64,000 bases of DNA from Deltaproteobacteria bacterium (GCA_019307815.1 JAFDIV010000012.1:62001-126000); one strand, 5' to 3'; shown: positions 47,813-57,004, counted from the first letter of the stretch. A program made the numbers and translations. The notes: generated from the letters alone by a model not told the origin.

Positions 47813-49267
47813 TCACTCGTCCTTGTAACTAATCATCAAGTTCAATGGGGTACTAATCACATGTTTCATCTTTCCGAAGGGCAAATACGCGATCAAGGCT
47901 GCACCCACAAAGGCGTGGGCATACCAAATAAACTGGTATATATAGGGCCAATCAAATCCAAAATCAGAAAGGAGGCGACTCAGGGGAAATCCGATAAAAG
48001 AATACCAGGCTATACCGCCTGGAATTTGGGTAATAAGAATGCGGGCGCCTTCAAGAATAAACCCAAAAACCACAAGCAGCCCTATAATCACCAGCGCAAG
48101 GTTATCTTGCATCTCGGAAATCACATGAGGTGGCTTTGTGATGAGACGTGAGATTGCTGCCCAGCACACGCCAATAATGATGAACAGGCCGAGCAAATCA
48201 TAGGTAAAGGCGACAAATGCGGTATCTTTGTTTATTAACGCCATTGCCCAAGAGCTGTGCGGCCAAAGGTTAAATACCACCAAAGTAAAGACGCTCAGAG
48301 AAAATCGAAGCACAATGGAAAGATATATAAGAGAATGCAGTCCCCACCTTCTAACACTTTCCTGCAAAAGTCTCCTTTGCAAGATCACATCTAGGAAAAA
48401 CACACTAAAAAGAGTAAATATCTCTCGTGAGAATATTTTTTGCCATATCTTTTCAGAGGCCAAGGCTATTTTACGATGCAAGGAGTCTTTCTCGCCCTCC
48501 ACGTTACCCTTGAACCAGAACAAAATCAAACTCAGAACCCCTAAGACAAGAAGCAGAAGAGGAATCCAAAACAGCTTATGACCTATGGATATGGGAGAAG
48601 TATGGCAAAGCATGCATATGACACTTTTAGATGGAAGCACCGCCGCCGCAGCTCCGACCCTATTGCCCTTGAAATGACATCTCAAACAAAATTCCTTGTT
48701 TTTCACATCAGGAAGACTGTGGTTGGTCAGTGAAACAACTGTTCCATTTTCATCAAAATGGGATAGCCTCACCTCATTGGATTTATGGTCTAGGACCACA
48801 TATTTGGACACTCGGTGACAAGCCTGGCACCTCACCCTTAGATGGGGATCATGGATCTCTTTTTCCCCATGGACCACATGACACGATAGGCATTGAGCTC
48901 CGGCTTCAGACTCATGGGGAAGACGGGCCAAGTCCCTGTGACACTGAACACATGCAACGTACCTGTGAGGAGTTTTACCAAAGGAATTTTTACCGAGTTG
49001 AAGTGAAACCTGCTGGGTCCCAATGTCCTTATTGCATTCACTTTTGCTATGGCATTCCATGCAAATGGCCCTGGAATTAATGACTCCCTCATTGGTGTTA
49101 ATATTTGGAGACCTGTGGCAATCAAGGCAAACTCTTTCCTTGCCGTCTGCATACGCACTGATCAATGGTTCTTTTGCATCACAAACAATTGGACGCAATA
49201 AAGCACTGCTTAGTAAACCAAACAGGGCAAAAATGACAAATCTCTTTTCCAAGGCCTGGCCTCTCAC
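47813..49267 (-). CDS. Heptahaem cytochrome c fused to NarI-like cytochrome b membrane domain
   Basis: After a signal segment, seven CXXCH haem c motifs occur in the first half (CLDCH, CMECH, CVQCH, CLSCH, CQACH, CLRCH, CMLCH). The second half has about six membrane helices with histidines such as in WGLHSLIYLS and YAHAFVGAAL, resembling the NarI/DsrM cytochrome b fold. It probably moves electrons between periplasmic carriers, the quinone pool and the CCG protein encoded next. GTG 49267 follows the previous stop by 4 bp and is preferred; ATG 49327 would overlap by 56 bp. Confidence 0.85.
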   Translation of the reverse strand: MRGQALEKRFVIFALFGLLSSALLRPIVCDAKEPLISAYADGKERVCLDCHRSPNINTNEGVINSRAICMECHSKSECNKDIGTQQVSLQLGKNSFGKTPHRYVACVQCHRDLARLPHESEAGAQCLSCHVVHGEKEIHDPHLRVRCQACHRVSKYVVLDHKSNEVRLSHFDENGTVVSLTNHSLPDVKNKEFCLRCHFKGNRVGAAAAVLPSKSVICMLCHTSPISIGHKLFWIPLLLLVLGVLSLILFWFKGNVEGEKDSLHRKIALASEKIWQKIFSREIFTLFSVFFLDVILQRRLLQESVRRWGLHSLIYLSIVLRFSLSVFTLVVFNLWPHSSWAMALINKDTAFVAFTYDLLGLFIIIGVCWAAISRLITKPPHVISEMQDNLALVIIGLLVVFGFILEGARILITQIPGGIAWYSFIGFPLSRLLSDFGFDWPYIYQFIWYAHAFVGAALIAYLPFGKMKHVISTPLNLMISYKDE

Positions 49268-49271
49268 TTTT

Positions 49272-49988
49272 CTAATCAGAACTAGGAGTTGTGGATGTCT
49301 GCCCAATCCTCTCCCATTCTCCCGCATGATCCCTTATCATCCTCTCTTTACTCATCCTTCCGTTGAATATGCTCTTGTCTATTGGAAAATTCTCTGGCCT
49401 TAGATGTGTGGAAAAAGTATGAACAACAAATTTTAGGGCCACAGCCATCATTGCTTCATATACATGCAGGATTTGAGCAAGGTTGATAAAATAGCCCGGC
49501 AATACCCTTGTAAAAAACTCCGGTGACCATAGTACCATTCCCGTCATACCCATCGTATTCATCCCAAACAGGAGAGCGAGATAATCAAATTTTTCCAAGT
49601 AAGTAAATCTCTCAAACTTAGGCAAAGGTCCCTTCCCAAAAAAGTACTTGATATGATCTATCAGATCCCTTAAGTCTTTAACGCGCGGAAACATACTTTG
49701 AGGTCCCGTGAGCTGGCCCTTTAAAATCGCTTTGTAGTATATGAGCCATAAGATGTGTGCAACCACACAAAGATAAGTCACAACGGCAAGGGTCTTATGT
49801 ACACTAGCTGTGCGTCCCGCCCCGCCAAGGATCAACACAACCGCCTTTGCCCACCCTTGAGAGCTAAACTTAAGCGAGAATCCGGTAATGGCAAGTCCTA
49901 TGAAACCCAACATGACCACCAGATGCAAAAAACGGTGGATTACGGGGAACCTCATATATGATTCCTGAGCGTTTGACGTCTGAGGCAT
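49272..49988 (-). CDS. Membrane cytochrome b (formate dehydrogenase gamma / b561-like)
   Basis: The 238 residues have four hydrophobic helices and histidines placed for haem b binding (IHRFLHLVVML, SVHKTLAVV, CVVAHILWLIY, FVVHTFSTH), like the gamma subunits of formate dehydrogenase-N and hydrogenases. It lies 2 bp after the hexahaem cytochrome gene, so both probably form one quinone-linked membrane module. The long C-terminus is soluble. Confidence 0.85.
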   Translation of the reverse strand: MPQTSNAQESYMRFPVIHRFLHLVVMLGFIGLAITGFSLKFSSQGWAKAVVLILGGAGRTASVHKTLAVVTYLCVVAHILWLIYYKAILKGQLTGPQSMFPRVKDLRDLIDHIKYFFGKGPLPKFERFTYLEKFDYLALLFGMNTMGMTGMVLWSPEFFTRVLPGYFINLAQILHVYEAMMAVALKFVVHTFSTHLRPENFPIDKSIFNGRMSKERMIRDHAGEWERIGQTSTTPSSD

Positions 49989-49990
49989 GA

Positions 49991-50851
49991 TCAGTGCTTC
50001 CTCAACTTTTCATGGAGTTCACGTAGTAGCCATAAGAAGTTATGACCATAGAAAAAGACCACAACAAAGATCACCAAAACAGCCATAATGCTGCCGACCG
50101 TTTTAATGATGCTAACCCTCCTCTGTTTGTCTTTTTCCTCATTCTTAGGCTTCTTCACTATTGGATGAACCACATACTCAGTAAATTTCAGTTCTGCTTT
50201 GCGATGGCACCGCTGGCACACCGCCAAGGCCTTGGCTTTATCCTTCAAGGATATACACTCGTGGGCGCCATGACAGTCACTGCAATATGCCGCAGCCTCA
50301 TATCCAAGATTTACAGCCCTTCTGCCGTGGAAGTCATTCAAATAGGTGCGCTTTTGAGAGAGATGGCATAAGCCACATACCTCTGTCATTTTGGCCCCTA
50401 TTTCCACCCGCGTGAGATGTGATCTTTCGTAGTGGGCATCGTGGCAATCTCCGCACGTCGGGGCGCGCCTTATGCCCGACTTGCCCGCTTCTTTGTTGAA
50501 CCGGCTTTTCTTTAAGGCCTTTGCATGCTCTCCAAGAAGGTAACGTGCATAAGATTGGCGGTGGCAGACCTTGCACTTGCTGTAATCATAAAGATCTACG
50601 GCATTTTTCCTCAATTTACTTCTATCTTTAAGGTCTGGGTGCGCCTCACCGTTCTCTTTCATATCTCCATGGCAGAGTTCACAACTGAGCGACCCGTGGG
50701 CTGACTTTGAAAATCTGCTCATATCAATAAACCAGGTATCACCTTCAGCTGTGCTTAAAGCCCCGTAAGACCGCTGTGGCGAAGAGAAGAGCAAAGTAAG
50801 TATCAAGGTTATCAATAAAAATAGAGCTAAACGACTCAAAATCTTACCCAT
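49991..50851 (-). CDS. Hexahaem c-type cytochrome with C-terminal membrane anchor
   Basis: A 286-residue exported cytochrome: signal peptide LALFLLITLILTLLFSS, six CXXCH motifs (CELCH, CKVCH, CGDCH, CGLCH, CSDCH, CQRCH) and a C-terminal hydrophobic helix (about residues 250-270). It would sit in the periplasm, tethered to the inner membrane, and exchange electrons with the cytochrome b encoded next. NapC/NrfB-like spacing is not obvious, so I leave the family open. Confidence 0.87.
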   Translation of the reverse strand: MGKILSRLALFLLITLILTLLFSSPQRSYGALSTAEGDTWFIDMSRFSKSAHGSLSCELCHGDMKENGEAHPDLKDRSKLRKNAVDLYDYSKCKVCHRQSYARYLLGEHAKALKKSRFNKEAGKSGIRRAPTCGDCHDAHYERSHLTRVEIGAKMTEVCGLCHLSQKRTYLNDFHGRRAVNLGYEAAAYCSDCHGAHECISLKDKAKALAVCQRCHRKAELKFTEYVVHPIVKKPKNEEKDKQRRVSIIKTVGSIMAVLVIFVVVFFYGHNFLWLLRELHEKLRKH

Positions 50852-50892
50852 CTCGGCACCCGAAACAACTCCATTTCACGAAACAGGGTTTT

Positions 50893-52206
50893 TCATTCGC
50901 CCATTGTTGACGCTGCCATCATTGTCCTAAAATATATATTACAGAACATACAGGAAAACCTGTTAAGGTCAGCGAATAATATCGCGGCAAGCTCACTGGT
51001 ATCTTTTCCTTCATCAATGGACCGCTTTAGTTCCCTGACTAAATCACGAAGCCGGGACCCTAACGACTGCAAATACTCTTGCTCAAGATCTTTTAGGAAA
51101 ATGTTTTCCGTTTTTTCAAGCCTGTGAATCCTTTTCCATATTGCCTCGAGGAATTCCCTAATTTTTGCAGGCTCATACACCTTTCGGCCTATAATCCAGT
51201 AGACAGGCAACATCTCCAAGCTGGTCGCCACGATCCTAGAATTACTTAAATCCCTCTTTAGTTGGGCCAGGAAATCTCTGCTATTCGAGATGGGTTGATA
51301 AGAAAAGGGTCGAGCCCTCTCTATTCCTTTCTTTCTCTCGTTAGTCTCCCAATAAATTGATCTAAGTAAAAGCTTATTGGCTTGTCTGTAATGAGGGTGT
51401 TCGAAGTGAGGGCCAAAAAGGTATAGCACCCCTTTCCCCATCTCTTTTCTAACAACTGCGGCCTTGTTAATTACTGTTTTTGCCGCGAGGTCCCTATCCA
51501 CCAAAAAAACAGTCTTGTCGGTGAAGCATTTATAAGTCGCAAGCACCTCACATTGGGAAGAAGGGATCATCGGGGGGCCTCCGTATAAGGGGGCAACAAC
51601 AGATGCAGTGCTATAGAATGGCGGAAGATCACCAATAGAAAGCTCCACAGCATCTCTCACCGGATGGAAAATAAACTCACATCCGTAAGGCGTGGAAAAT
51701 TTGTGGTGCATCCTGAGGGCCCGCGGCAGGCTCTTCGTGACGTTTGCTATTTTCGTATCCACGTAATTAAACAGGTTGAGAGGCTGCTTGGAAGATTTTA
51801 GAGGCAAATAAGCACCCGCACAGGCACCGATGTAGATTCCACCGCCCTCTACAAATGCCCGAAGGGTTTCGCTCCCCTCCTTTCCCAGGGATTCAGCAAT
51901 TCGAAATGTGTCTCCCCCAGAAACACACAATACATCCAAGGGTTCAATAGCGCCTGATTTGATCTCAACTTCACTGATCAAATGGACATTATAAAGACCA
52001 AACCTATCAAAAAGGTCCACAAACCACAGCCATGAATGGGACGCACCACCTCCTGAATAGATCCCAATGCTAGGATAATGATCACGACAGAAATCATACT
52101 GCTCCTTCGTATGATCATGTTGGCTCGTGTTGCCTCGTCCCCCAAGGGCACCTAAAATATCAACACTGAGTCCATAAAAGGTTGTGTAATTATGGCTTTT
52201 ATTCAT
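50893..52206 (-). CDS. BPL_N-domain (class I amidotransferase-fold) protein
   Basis: The first 270 residues show the biotin-protein-ligase N-terminal type of glutamine-amidotransferase fold: IGIYSGGGASHSW, VLCVSGGDTFRIAESLG and GGGIYIGACAGAYLPL, where the cysteine corresponds to the amidotransferase nucleophile. The last 150 residues are helical with charged heptads and end with CMFCNIYFRTMM. No biotin-ligase catalytic domain is present. Function unknown. It lies between the AOR-like gene and the cytochromes in the same leftward run. Confidence 0.75.
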   Translation of the reverse strand: MNKSHNYTTFYGLSVDILGALGGRGNTSQHDHTKEQYDFCRDHYPSIGIYSGGGASHSWLWFVDLFDRFGLYNVHLISEVEIKSGAIEPLDVLCVSGGDTFRIAESLGKEGSETLRAFVEGGGIYIGACAGAYLPLKSSKQPLNLFNYVDTKIANVTKSLPRALRMHHKFSTPYGCEFIFHPVRDAVELSIGDLPPFYSTASVVAPLYGGPPMIPSSQCEVLATYKCFTDKTVFLVDRDLAAKTVINKAAVVRKEMGKGVLYLFGPHFEHPHYRQANKLLLRSIYWETNERKKGIERARPFSYQPISNSRDFLAQLKRDLSNSRIVATSLEMLPVYWIIGRKVYEPAKIREFLEAIWKRIHRLEKTENIFLKDLEQEYLQSLGSRLRDLVRELKRSIDEGKDTSELAAILFADLNRFSCMFCNIYFRTMMAASTMGE

Positions 52207-52243
52207 GAATCAAAAGGCGGTGTACCGGAAAAACTGCTCCGGG

Positions 52244-53569
52244 CTAATCTATAAGCCTTCCAACAATCTTATCTATGGTATTTGAATCAAATTCTATGTC
52301 AGTCCCCAAGGCGGCCAGCTCCAACAACTTATCCTCAGAGAGCTGTGGGGACATCAAGGCGAATATGGGGTGTATTCCAAATATATATGCCACAGCCTGC
52401 CTGCGGTTCCACCATTGTGAGATCTCACTTTCATCAGAGCCGATTCCAAAGTCTCCCCACAGGGGTCTCCTTGGGCACCATGGGCTGAATATTTCCTGGA
52501 CATAGGAGACCTCAGGTGAAGCTTTCATTTCGGGTAGAAAACCAAGTAGGTCTTGCAAGGTAGTTTTTCCGTTTTCTTGGGCCAATAAGGCCACACGGTA
52601 TGGATCAATACCCTGTTTGGCACATGCCTTTAGTGCTTCTCCTGCATCTTTGGCAGATAGGCCGAGATTTTTCAGGGCCAGTAGTGCGAGCGGATCTGTC
52701 ACCAGTACTCCTGGCTCATCCTTTTCAGACTCTTTCATAAGTTGTGGTTCTTCATCCAGAAAGAGAAACGTATTTGTGGGAATAGGGGTGTTAAAACAAC
52801 TCTTATGCCTATGGACTAAAGGCCCCATCCACGAATTGAAATCCTCATGTCCCAGTTCGGCGAGTAAATCTCCAACTCCCTGCCTTCCACTGAAGGGGGC
52901 AGACCTAAACTCCGCTATCATGGACCTGGCTTGGCTGACAAACTCTTCAGGCTCAGCAATTTCTATCAACCCCATTCCTCTTACAGCCACAAGTTTGAGC
53001 TTTTTCTCCCCAAAGATCTTTCCAAGGCCCCATCTGTCGGCGCTTCCCCAGTAATTGCATGTTATCTGAGCAAGCTCCGAGCCGGCTTCGCCTGCGCCGC
53101 CAATGCCCAATACCTGGATTACATCGTCACCCATGAGCTTCCTTATCTGGTCGGTACAGGTCCAGGTATCCTTACCCCAAAGCTCCCCTGCATCTTCCAC
53201 ATCCGCTATCCCGTCATGTATCCACAGATAAACAGGGTTTTGGGCCTTTCCTTTGATTACTAGATAATCGAAACCACTGTATTTCAGCTCAATTCCCGTG
53301 TACATTGTTAAAGGAGTATGCACTACTTTACCGCTAATCGGGCTCCTCGCCGTGATCACCCCCAACGCGGACCCGGGTACCAAGGTACCCGTCAAAAGGC
53401 CCGTCCCCAACACAACAGGGTCATCTTCTTTATACTTCTCGTGAAGGATGGTAGTTATACCGATACCCCCGATGTTTTCCCTGACCAGTTCTTCATCCAA
53501 GGGTTCTTCCGAAACCTCTGATGTTGTGAAATCAATTATGCCTATCTTGTCCGAAGATAAATATTCCAT
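52244..53569 (-). CDS. Aldehyde:ferredoxin oxidoreductase-like protein lacking two cluster cysteines
   Basis: The 441 residues align with the start of tungsten AORs (ENIGGIGITTILHE, GTGLLTGTLVPGSALGVITARSP, then RWGLGKIFGEKKLKLVAVRG). AORs have about 600 residues. The cubane-binding motif C-x2-C-x3-C is reduced to Cys258, Thr261 and Thr265 in SCFNTPIPTN, so a normal [4Fe-4S] cluster is unlikely. The usual GGRG of the pterin site is GGIG. The frame is intact and AAGGAG precedes ATG 53569, so it may be a catalytically changed paralogue. A ferredoxin gene lies 40 bp upstream. Confidence 0.8.
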   Translation of the reverse strand: MEYLSSDKIGIIDFTTSEVSEEPLDEELVRENIGGIGITTILHEKYKEDDPVVLGTGLLTGTLVPGSALGVITARSPISGKVVHTPLTMYTGIELKYSGFDYLVIKGKAQNPVYLWIHDGIADVEDAGELWGKDTWTCTDQIRKLMGDDVIQVLGIGGAGEAGSELAQITCNYWGSADRWGLGKIFGEKKLKLVAVRGMGLIEIAEPEEFVSQARSMIAEFRSAPFSGRQGVGDLLAELGHEDFNSWMGPLVHRHKSCFNTPIPTNTFLFLDEEPQLMKESEKDEPGVLVTDPLALLALKNLGLSAKDAGEALKACAKQGIDPYRVALLAQENGKTTLQDLLGFLPEMKASPEVSYVQEIFSPWCPRRPLWGDFGIGSDESEISQWWNRRQAVAYIFGIHPIFALMSPQLSEDKLLELAALGTDIEFDSNTIDKIVGRLID

Positions 53570-53609
53570 CTCTTTATCTCCTTGTTCTCAAATGTGAATG
53601 CCAAATAAG

Positions 53610-53966
53610 CTATTCTGTATAAACTGCGCCGTGAGGACAAACGCTAACACACAGGGGCCCATCTTCCACATCTTCACACAAATCGCAGGCCTCTCTGAGA
53701 AGCATTGGCTTTGCAGAAGAATCTCCCTCTCCCTCCGCCTCCTCATCTACAGCGCCTATTCCCTTAATCTCAAGGCCTTCGGGTCTGGCGATTACCAAAC
53801 TCTCTTCTTCCTTCACAATGACCCCAAAATAATCCTTTTTCTCTTTCGCCCTGTAAACAACTATACATGCTGAAAGAAATGCGAATGCATCATCTCGGTG
53901 ATAACTGCAGACCAACTCACAGGCCATGCAACCCGTACATTTTATTGGATCTATCCTTATTCCCAT
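53610..53966 (-). CDS. 4Fe-4S ferredoxin-type protein, AOR partner
   Basis: A 118-residue protein with CTGCMACELVC near the start and CDLC plus CVSVCP at the end, which together can bind two [4Fe-4S] clusters. The middle 60 residues are an insert. This layout is found in electron-transfer subunits next to AOR genes. AAGGAGAGG precedes ATG 53966. It is the first gene of the 15-gene leftward run. Confidence 0.88.
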   Translation of the reverse strand: MGIRIDPIKCTGCMACELVCSYHRDDAFAFLSACIVVYRAKEKKDYFGVIVKEEESLVIARPEGLEIKGIGAVDEEAEGEGDSSAKPMLLREACDLCEDVEDGPLCVSVCPHGAVYTE

Positions 53967-54442
53967 TTTGCCTCTCCTTTGACTGTCTTATGTGAACTCT
54001 CGAAAGTAATGCCCTCCCAAGCCTCGAAAAAGCCTAGGCTCCGCTGTTTCTTATAGCTAAGCATTTGCCCTGTGTCAACGGAAAAAGCTATAAAAATTAT
54101 AATAGTTAATATAATATGATAAAAGCAAAATAATTGCATATTGTTACATAGGCAAAGATATCCCATTCCCTCTAACTAAAGGTGATCACAGGAGAGCTTG
54201 GTGACGTAACTAGCTGAATTATTAGCATTTTATTTACCTTCTTTGTCCTCAATCCAGACATGGGCCTTACCTCAGGCCCTCTTAGCAAGAGAGGATGCTT
54301 ATAGGATGATCCAAATAATCATCTTAAAAATTATAATATTTTTCTTGACGCGCCAAATTTCAGCTGGTAACTTAGGCCCATATTTTGTCCTGGGTAAATC
54401 GAGCGGCCTTGACAAGGATGCTCGTAGCCCTGAGGTGAGATA
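53967..54442. other. Divergent intergenic region, 476 bp, between the two catabolic clusters
   Basis: This is the most AT-rich stretch of the window (for example 54085-54140). It should carry promoters for the leftward ferredoxin-AOR run and the rightward gntR-mmsA run. TTGACG at 54346 with a poor -10 after 17 bp is the only -35-like element that I can point to. Small inverted repeats occur (for example CTCTT/AAGAG at 54280-54293) but no clear FadR-type operator. No gene is supported; short ORFs here look random. Confidence 0.5.
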
Positions 54443-55456
54443 GTGTTTTTCCGTAATTTAGTGAACAACCCGCGTCCTAAATATAAACCCTTCTCTTGCA
54501 AAATGATGGATACCAAATTCACAGCACCCAAGAGACCTGAAAAGATATCTGATCAGATTATTGCTCAGATTAGGGATATTATCCTTGCTGGAGAGCTCAA
54601 GCCAGGAGACAAGTTAGGGTCGGAAAAGGAACTTATCGCCCAATTTGGAGTAAGCAAGGGAACACTAAGAGAGGCCTTACGGGTCCTGGAGGCTATGGGA
54701 CTTGTAGAAATTAGAAAAGGGCTCTTAGGTGGCGTTTTCATTGCAGAAGTGGATATGAAAACCACCATACACAGTATCATAAATTTTCTCCATTTTAAGG
54801 CCGTCTCTATAAAAGATATTACAATGCTGAGATACATTGTAGAGCCCTTTATCGTAAAAATAGCAGCCCAAAATGCCACAGAAGAAGATCTTTATAAACT
54901 CAAGGTCATGATCTCGAATGAAGCGGGTGAACCTCGAAACCAAATAGAAAAGAACAGGCCAGATGTTAAGAAAGGGATAAGTTTTCATCGATACCTTGCC
55001 CGGCTAACGCACAATCCCATCCTTATACTCATCATGGATTTTGTTGATAATCTTTTGTCCGATATGAAATCTCAGTTAGACCTTGGCCCACAATTTTATG
55101 ACCGGGTGAAGGAATCTCACGCCAGGGTGCTGGATTGCCTTATCAAAAAAGACCTTGATGGGGCTAAAAGAGAGTTGACAGCCGACATTGTCTCTGTTGG
55201 CCACTTCATGGCGGAGAAAGCGGGCACACCTCACTTTGATCCCGCCATGTTAGATCACCGGCCAAGCCTTGAGGATTTCCTTTCTCTCGGCGAACAATAT
55301 ACCCCACCAGCAAAGAACGGGGGAAAAGGTGCGCTGGAGCTATCCCTGGCTGGAGGCATTGGGGATCTCCCGGGTAAGCCGGGGCGTCGTTTACTTTTGC
55401 AAAGGATAGGCAAAGGAGAAGTATATATGGTTATCATAGATGAGGATGAAAGGTAG
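54443..55456 (+). CDS. FadR-type GntR transcriptional regulator with extra C-terminal tail
   Basis: The winged helix-turn-helix (KISDQIIAQIRDIILAGELK, GSEKELIAQFGVSKGTLREAL) is followed by an FCD effector domain, so it is a FadR-subfamily GntR protein sensing an organic acid. About 70 residues beyond the usual length close the protein. GTG 54443 has GAGGTGA upstream; ATG 54503, without a Shine-Dalgarno, is the alternative. It is the first gene of the rightward catabolic cluster and most likely controls it and perhaps the divergent run. Confidence 0.9.
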   Translation: MFFRNLVNNPRPKYKPFSCKMMDTKFTAPKRPEKISDQIIAQIRDIILAGELKPGDKLGSEKELIAQFGVSKGTLREALRVLEAMGLVEIRKGLLGGVFIAEVDMKTTIHSIINFLHFKAVSIKDITMLRYIVEPFIVKIAAQNATEEDLYKLKVMISNEAGEPRNQIEKNRPDVKKGISFHRYLARLTHNPILILIMDFVDNLLSDMKSQLDLGPQFYDRVKESHARVLDCLIKKDLDGAKRELTADIVSVGHFMAEKAGTPHFDPAMLDHRPSLEDFLSLGEQYTPPAKNGGKGALELSLAGGIGDLPGKPGRRLLLQRIGKGEVYMVIIDEDER

Positions 55457-55497
55457 AAATATAGGTAAGGCTCAATAAACAAAGGAGGTCAAAAAAT

Positions 55498-56988
55498 ATG
55501 GCTGTTTTAGAAGAACCAATCAAAGGTGTCCCGATGGTGAAGAACTACATAGGGGGAGAATGGGTAGAATCAAAAGGGGAAATAATAGATGTAGTTAACC
55601 CTGTTACGTGTGAAACCATCGCCAAGGTTGGAATCTCCACAAAGGAAGAAATCGATGCCGCGGTAAAGGCTGCGCAGGAAGCTTACCCAGATTGGAGGAG
55701 AACCCCGCCAGTAACCAGAGCCAGGTATCTTTTCCGGCTCCGTGAGCTGCTAGAAGAGAATTTTGAAGAAATCAGCAGGATTCAAACACAAGAGCACGGC
55801 AAAACCATAGACGAATCAAGAGGGGAAACTAGAAGAGGAATTGAGAATGTTGAAGTGGCATGCGGTATCCCGACATTGATGATGGGAGATAGCTCTGAAG
55901 ATGTCGCCTCGGGAATTGATGAATATCTTATAAGACAACCATTGGGGGTGTTCGGAATAATAGGTCCTTTCAACTTCCCCTTTATGATTCCTTTGTGGTC
56001 CGCCCCTTACGCGGTCGCGGCAGGCAATACTGTAATCATAAAGCCTTCCAGCGAGGTGCCCAACTCCCAGGCCAAACTGGCAGAACTCGTTGAAGAGGCA
56101 GGTTTTCCTCCCGGGGTATGGAACGTGGTCAATGGTGGAAGGACTGTGGTAAACGGAATGCTTGATCATCCCCAGATTGAGGGTATTACGTTTGTCGGGT
56201 CCACTCCTACCATGGAAAATGTCATCTACCCCCGCTGTGGCGCAACTGGTAAGAGGGTTATAGCCCAAGGAGGAGCCTCTAATTGTTTGGTCATAATGCC
56301 AGACTGTAATGTAAAGGCTACCATACCTAGTTTGATGACCTCCTTCTTTGGGAACGCTGGGCAGCGATGTTTGGCCGGACAGAACCTAATCATAGTGGGT
56401 GATGATAACAAATTTTACAATTCATTTGTTGAGCAGGTAACCGAGGCGGCAAAGAAGATCAGAGTCGGAAATGGATTGGACGAATCGATTCAAATGGGCC
56501 CTGTTCGAGATGCAGAAAAAAAACAACGGATCATGAATTACATAGAGATAGGGCTGAAGGAAGGTGCAACGCTTAGGTTGGATGGGCGCAAGCCCAAAAT
56601 CGAAGGCGACTACCCTGATACATGCTTTTTGGGACCCACAATATTTGAAAACGTGACCCCAGACATGACAATTTTCAAGGAGGAAATCTTTGGCCCCACA
56701 ATGGGTATCATGAGGGCAAAAGATCTGGACGAAGCGATACAGATGTGTAACGACAACCCTTTTCATAATGGACACGCCATCTTCACGTCCAACGGGAAAT
56801 ATGCCCGCAAGTTCCAGTACGAAGTGATTAGTGGGAATGTGGGAATAAATATCGGTATCGTTGCACCCATGGCATTTTATCCATTCAGCGGAATGAAAGG
56901 GTCTTTTATGGGCGTATTGCACACCCAGGGTAAAGAGGCCATTCGCTTCTTCACAGAAAGCAAGGTTTGTATCCAGAGATGGTTTTAG
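55498..56988 (+). CDS. mmsA: CoA-acylating methylmalonate-semialdehyde dehydrogenase (MmsA/IolA type)
   Basis: A 496-residue aldehyde dehydrogenase with nucleophile Cys291 in FGNAGQRCLAG and FNFPFMIPLWS. The general-base glutamate of hydrolytic ALDHs is missing (AQGGASN), as in the CoA-dependent MmsA/IolA group, and the end VGINIGIVAPMAFYPFSG is typical. It would turn methylmalonate or malonate semialdehyde into propionyl- or acetyl-CoA. AAAGGAGG lies before ATG 55498. It is 41 bp after gntR and is followed by redox genes. Confidence 0.92.
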   Translation: MAVLEEPIKGVPMVKNYIGGEWVESKGEIIDVVNPVTCETIAKVGISTKEEIDAAVKAAQEAYPDWRRTPPVTRARYLFRLRELLEENFEEISRIQTQEHGKTIDESRGETRRGIENVEVACGIPTLMMGDSSEDVASGIDEYLIRQPLGVFGIIGPFNFPFMIPLWSAPYAVAAGNTVIIKPSSEVPNSQAKLAELVEEAGFPPGVWNVVNGGRTVVNGMLDHPQIEGITFVGSTPTMENVIYPRCGATGKRVIAQGGASNCLVIMPDCNVKATIPSLMTSFFGNAGQRCLAGQNLIIVGDDNKFYNSFVEQVTEAAKKIRVGNGLDESIQMGPVRDAEKKQRIMNYIEIGLKEGATLRLDGRKPKIEGDYPDTCFLGPTIFENVTPDMTIFKEEIFGPTMGIMRAKDLDEAIQMCNDNPFHNGHAIFTSNGKYARKFQYEVISGNVGINIGIVAPMAFYPFSGMKGSFMGVLHTQGKEAIRFFTESKVCIQRWF

Positions 56989-57004
56989 AAAAAGGGAGAC
57001 AACC

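Noticed and set aside
37342..53966. Complete Nit1C cluster for nitrile or cyanide use
   Set aside because: No nitrilase or flavoprotein gene of the NitC/NitG type is in the window; only the radical SAM, GNAT and AIR-synthase-like core is present.
53957..54166. Minus-strand 69-codon ORF with a hydrophobic segment in the intergenic region
   Set aside because: The hydrophobic run comes from AT-rich DNA, no Shine-Dalgarno is present and it overlaps the ferredoxin start region.
54167..54442. FadR-type operator (TNGTNNNACNA) near gntR
   Set aside because: Half-sites occur but no clean palindrome of the expected form was found.
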